Positions 59,450 through 64,000 of a DNA stretch of 64,000 nucleotides are shown here, piece by piece. Origin of the DNA: Streptococcus cristatus (GTDB lineage Bacteria > Bacillota > Bacilli > Lactobacillales > Streptococcaceae); assembly GCF_001578775.1 (NCBI RefSeq), contig NZ_KQ969062.1, positions 471,776 to 535,775 on the forward strand, read 5' to 3'. A program made the translations under genes and the position numbers. The notes beneath the pieces were generated by a model. That model saw only the letters and a program-made list of their open reading frames with translations. It was not told the origin of the DNA and ran no database searches. Position 1 is the stretch's first letter; every line of letters begins with the position of its first letter.

Positions 59450-60712
59450 ATGACAAAAGAATTGATTCACGAATTTTCACAAGTTCACGCAGAACCAGCA
59501 TGGTTGGCTGATATTCGTCAGCAGGCTTTTGACAAGATGGACCAGCTGGATTTGCCAGTTATTGAGCGGGTTAAATTTCACCGCTGGAATCTGGGAGACG
59601 GACGGATTTCTGACAGCGATCCTTTGACCAGTGTGCCAGATTTTACGTCTCTTGGGGACAATCTCAAGTTTATCCAAATGGGGACTCAGACAGTTCTTGA
59701 GCAATTGCCAGCTGATTTGGCAGAGCAAGGTGTGGTCTTCACTGATTTCCACTCTGCTTTGGAAGAGATTCCAGAGCTGGTAGAGAAGCATTTTATGTCC
59801 GCAGTCAAGTATGACGAGGATAAATTGGCGGCTTACCACACTGCCTATTTCAACAGTGGTGCGGTTCTTTATGTACCGGACAATGTTGAGATTGACCAGC
59901 CGATTGAAGGAATTTTTTATCAGGACAGCGAAAGCGATGTTCCTTTTAACAAGCATATTTTGATTATCGCAGGCAAGCATTCAAAGGTTAGCTACTTGGA
60001 ACGCTTGGAAACTTACGGCGAGGGCTCTGTTCCAATAACAGCCAATATCACTGTTGAAGTCATTGCTCAGGCTGGTGCTCAGATTAAGTTTTCTGCTATT
60101 GATCGTTTGGGCGAAAATGTAACGGCTTATATCAGCCGTCGTGGTAAGCTGGACAACGATGCCATGATTGACTGGGCTATCGGCGTTATGAACGAAGGCA
60201 ATGTTGTGGCTGACTTTGATAGCGACCTTTACGGTAATGGAAGTCATGCGGATATGAAAGTGGTGGCTCTCTCAAGTGGCAAGCAGGTTCAGGGAATTGA
60301 CACCCGCGTAACTAACTATGGCTGCAACTCTATCGGAAATATCCTGCAACACGGGGTTATCCTAGAAAAAGGAACCCTGACCTTCAATGGTATCGGCCAT
60401 ATTATCAAGGGTGCTAAGGGTGCAGACGCCCAGCAGGAAAGCCGGGTTCTTATGCTGTCTGACCAAGCACGCTCAGATGCTAACCCAATCCTCTTGATAG
60501 ATGAGAACGATGTAACGGCTGGTCACGCGGCTTCTATCGGTCAGGTAGATCCAGAGGATATGTACTACCTCATGAGTCGGGGTCTTGATAAGGCGACAGC
60601 TGAGCGCTTGGTCGTGCGCGGCTTCTTAGGTTCAGTGATTGTGGAAATCCCTGTTAAAGAAGTTCGTGATGAAATGATTGAAAATATCGATATTATTCTC
60701 GCAAAAAGATAA
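59450..60712 (+). CDS. sufD: Fe-S assembly scaffold SufD
   Basis: The protein has 420 residues. It partners SufB in the SufBC2D complex and shares its right-handed beta-helix. Landmarks: NYGCNSIGNILQHGVILEKGTLTFNGIGHIIKGAKGADAQQESRVLML and the conserved His/Asp-rich [29 protein letters not shown] near the C-terminus. The first 100 residues are the helical lead domain. AGGAGAATGAC precedes ATG 59450. Confidence 0.94.
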   Translation: MTKELIHEFSQVHAEPAWLADIRQQAFDKMDQLDLPVIERVKFHRWNLGDGRISDSDPLTSVPDFTSLGDNLKFIQMGTQTVLEQLPADLAEQGVVFTDFHSALEEIPELVEKHFMSAVKYDEDKLAAYHTAYFNSGAVLYVPDNVEIDQPIEGIFYQDSESDVPFNKHILIIAGKHSKVSYLERLETYGEGSVPITANITVEVIAQAGAQIKFSAIDRLGENVTAYISRRGKLDNDAMIDWAIGVMNEGNVVADFDSDLYGNGSHADMKVVALSSGKQVQGIDTRVTNYGCNSIGNILQHGVILEKGTLTFNGIGHIIKGAKGADAQQESRVLMLSDQARSDANPILLIDENDVTAGHAASIGQVDPEDMYYLMSRGLDKATAERLVVRGFLGSVIVEIPVKEVRDEMIENIDIILAKR

Positions 60713-60740
60713 AAAGCTGGGCCTTGTCCCGTGTAAGTAG

Positions 60741-62409
<1,669 letters not shown>

Positions 62410-62426
62410 GAATGTGAAAGGAAATT

Positions 62427-63839
62427 ATGTCAGAAGAAAGAGTAGAACCAAAACCAATTGATCTTGGTGAGTACAAGTTTGGTTTCCATGACGATGTTGA
62501 GCCTGTTCTCTCAACAGGGAAAGGGCTGAATGAAGCGGTTATTCGCGAGCTCTCTGCAGCCAAGGGTGAACCAGAGTGGATGTTGGATTTCCGCCTTAAG
62601 TCCTACGAGGTTTTCAAGAAAATGCCGATGCAGACTTGGGGTCCAGATTTGTCAGAAATTAATTTTGATGACTTGATTTATTACCAAAAGGCCTCTGATA
62701 AGCCAGCTAGAAGCTGGGATGAAGTGCCTGAGAAGATCAAGGAAACCTTTGAGCGGATTGGGATCCCAGAAGCGGAGCGAGCTTACCTTGCTGGTGCAGC
62801 TGCCCAGTATGAGTCCGAAGTGGTCTACCACAATATGAAGGAAGAGTTCCAAAAGCTAGGAATCGTCTTTACAGATACTGACTCAGCTCTTAAGGAATAC
62901 CCAGAGCTTTTCAAGCAGTATTTTGCTAAGTTGGTTCCGCCGACAGACAACAAGTTGGCTGCCCTTAACTCCGCCGTCTGGTCTGGTGGTACCTTTATCT
63001 ATGTGCCAAAAGGTGTTAAGGTAGACATTCCGCTTCAAACCTACTTCCGTATCAACAATGAAAATTCCGGTCAGTTTGAGCGCACCTTGATTATCGTTGA
63101 TGAGGGAGCAAGTGTTCACTACGTAGAAGGATGTACAGCTCCTACTTATTCAAGCAACAGCTTGCATGCGGCCATTGTTGAAATCTTTGCCCTTGACGGT
63201 GCCTATATGCGCTATACGACGATTCAAAACTGGTCAGATAATGTCTACAACCTTGTAACCAAACGAGCGCGGGCTATGAAAGATGCGACAGTTGAGTGGA
63301 TTGACGGAAACTTGGGTGCCAAAACAACCATGAAGTACCCATCAGTCTATCTGGACGGGCCTGGGGCGCGTGGAACCATGCTTTCTATCGCCTTTGCCAA
63401 TGCTGGCCAACACCAGGATACAGGGGCCAAGATGATTCACAATGCGCCACATACCAGCTCGTCCATCGTGTCTAAATCCATCGCTAAAGGTGGAGGAAAG
63501 GTGGACTACCGTGGCCAAGTGACCTTTGCTCGCAATTCTAAGAAATCTGTCAGCCATATCGAGTGTGATACCATTATCATGGACGATTTGTCTGCCTCAG
63601 ACACCATTCCATTTAATGAAATCCACAACTCACAGGTGGCTTTGGAGCATGAAGCTAAAGTTTCTAAGATTTCAGAGGAGCAGCTCTACTATCTCATGAG
63701 CCGTGGCTTGTCCGAATCCGAAGCAACTGAAATGATTGTCATGGGCTTTGTTGAACCATTCACCAAGGAACTGCCAATGGAATACGCTGTTGAGCTGAAC
63801 CGTCTCATCAGCTATGAAATGGAAGGGTCTGTTGGATAA
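62427..63839 (+). CDS. sufB: Fe-S assembly scaffold SufB
   Basis: The protein has 470 residues. It is the scaffold on which the cluster is built. Conserved landmarks are [55 protein letters not shown] with the essential Cys region, [23 protein letters not shown] and [25 protein letters not shown]. The length is normal. AAGGAAATT precedes ATG 62427, 17 bases after sufU. Last gene of the operon. Confidence 0.96.
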   Translation: MSEERVEPKPIDLGEYKFGFHDDVEPVLSTGKGLNEAVIRELSAAKGEPEWMLDFRLKSYEVFKKMPMQTWGPDLSEINFDDLIYYQKASDKPARSWDEVPEKIKETFERIGIPEAERAYLAGAAAQYESEVVYHNMKEEFQKLGIVFTDTDSALKEYPELFKQYFAKLVPPTDNKLAALNSAVWSGGTFIYVPKGVKVDIPLQTYFRINNENSGQFERTLIIVDEGASVHYVEGCTAPTYSSNSLHAAIVEIFALDGAYMRYTTIQNWSDNVYNLVTKRARAMKDATVEWIDGNLGAKTTMKYPSVYLDGPGARGTMLSIAFANAGQHQDTGAKMIHNAPHTSSSIVSKSIAKGGGKVDYRGQVTFARNSKKSVSHIECDTIIMDDLSASDTIPFNEIHNSQVALEHEAKVSKISEEQLYYLMSRGLSESEATEMIVMGFVEPFTKELPMEYAVELNRLISYEMEGSVG

Positions 63840-63862
63840 AAAGAGGCGTTGACCTCTTTTTA
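63837..63862 (+). terminator. Terminator of sufCDSUB
   Basis: AAAAGAGG and CCTCTTTT around CGTTGA, with T-rich tail. The left arm begins in the sufB stop codon. Confidence 0.88.
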
Positions 63863-63875
63863 ATTGTGAATAAAT

Positions 63876-63891
63876 CTTTGCTTAAGCAAAG
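63876..63891. promoter_or_regulatory. 16-bp palindrome after sufB
   Basis: CTTTGCTTAAGCAAAG is perfectly self-complementary. The remaining bases to 64000 contain a second short palindrome (AAACGTTT core near 63979-63986), and may be the control region of a gene beyond the window. Confidence 0.45.
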
Positions 63892-64000
63892 TGTTTAAAA
63901 GATTCAGAGGGCCTGTTAAACAGTAGCGGAATACTATATTGCTAATTAACCCTCAAAGAACTTTTTTTGATTACGTTAAACGTTTACGACTATACAAATA

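Noticed and set aside
63960..64000. cre-like or LacI-type operator around the AAACGTTT core
   Set aside because: Palindrome is short and two consensus positions fail; the gene it would control is outside the window.

Overview
The window looks like the chromosome of a Streptococcus of the mitis/sanguinis group. Supporting evidence: ComA/ComB-like exporter proteins of pneumococcal size and with pneumococcal active-site spacing, the mevalonate genes mvaS-mvaA, a fused GlnH/GlnP-type transporter, the sufCDSUB order, mecA followed by an RgpG/TagO-type transferase, and low-GC housekeeping genes with AGGAGG ribosome binding sites and TGn-TATAAT promoters. The species cannot be fixed by reading alone.

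Layout. 1-13.6 kb is core: a partial conserved gene, der, mvaS-mvaA, a split ThrE-type exporter, pflB, dinB, recD2, lepB and rnhC. 13.6-20.9 kb is an accessory peptide-export region. Two short double-glycine-leader peptide genes (13815-13988 and 14020-14280) sit behind an unusual promoter with two perfect palindromes. The first palindrome fits the published ComR/Rgg box. They are followed by a ComA-type peptidase/ABC exporter with its ComB-type accessory protein, then a TetR regulator with an ABC/FtsX transporter. 20.9-29.8 kb is core again: Nudix, truA, a pdxK/thiD-type kinase with an ECF S-component, a DUF436 gene, tig, rlmB (5' end frameshifted as read), a DegV/FakB-type protein, and rplM-rpsI behind an L13-type leader. 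Two of the three copies of a ~180-bp structured repeat lie here.

29.8-36.7 kb is the most foreign part. An integrase remnant follows rpsI. Next comes an AT-rich two-gene membrane cassette of unknown function (30284-32438). After three native stress/membrane genes there is a 2.3-kb islet bounded by a 12-bp duplication of the tRNA-Thr 3' end. The islet holds a 39-residue toxin-like peptide gene and a 562-residue protein with an RNGYFH HEPN-type motif. These two cassettes are the best candidates for undescribed phage-defence or toxin functions.

36.8-64 kb is mostly core or conserved: an autoregulated LytTR/LiaF-like pair, rpmB, yloU-fakA, a lipoprotein (third repeat copy between), an ABC transporter/two-component cluster, ilvBNC-ilvA under a CodY-type box, an SPFH protein, a GlnQ/GlnHP transporter, a DUF2207 protein, uppP, mecA, rgpG and the complete suf operon.

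Functional links inside the window: FakA (38777) needs FakB/DegV-type partners such as the one at 27853. The Nudix gene has acquired a C-terminus from the dispersed repeat. truA, and possibly rlmB and rnhC, appear to be transcribed as leaderless messages. Operators, promoters and terminators were found by eye, and no database search was run.
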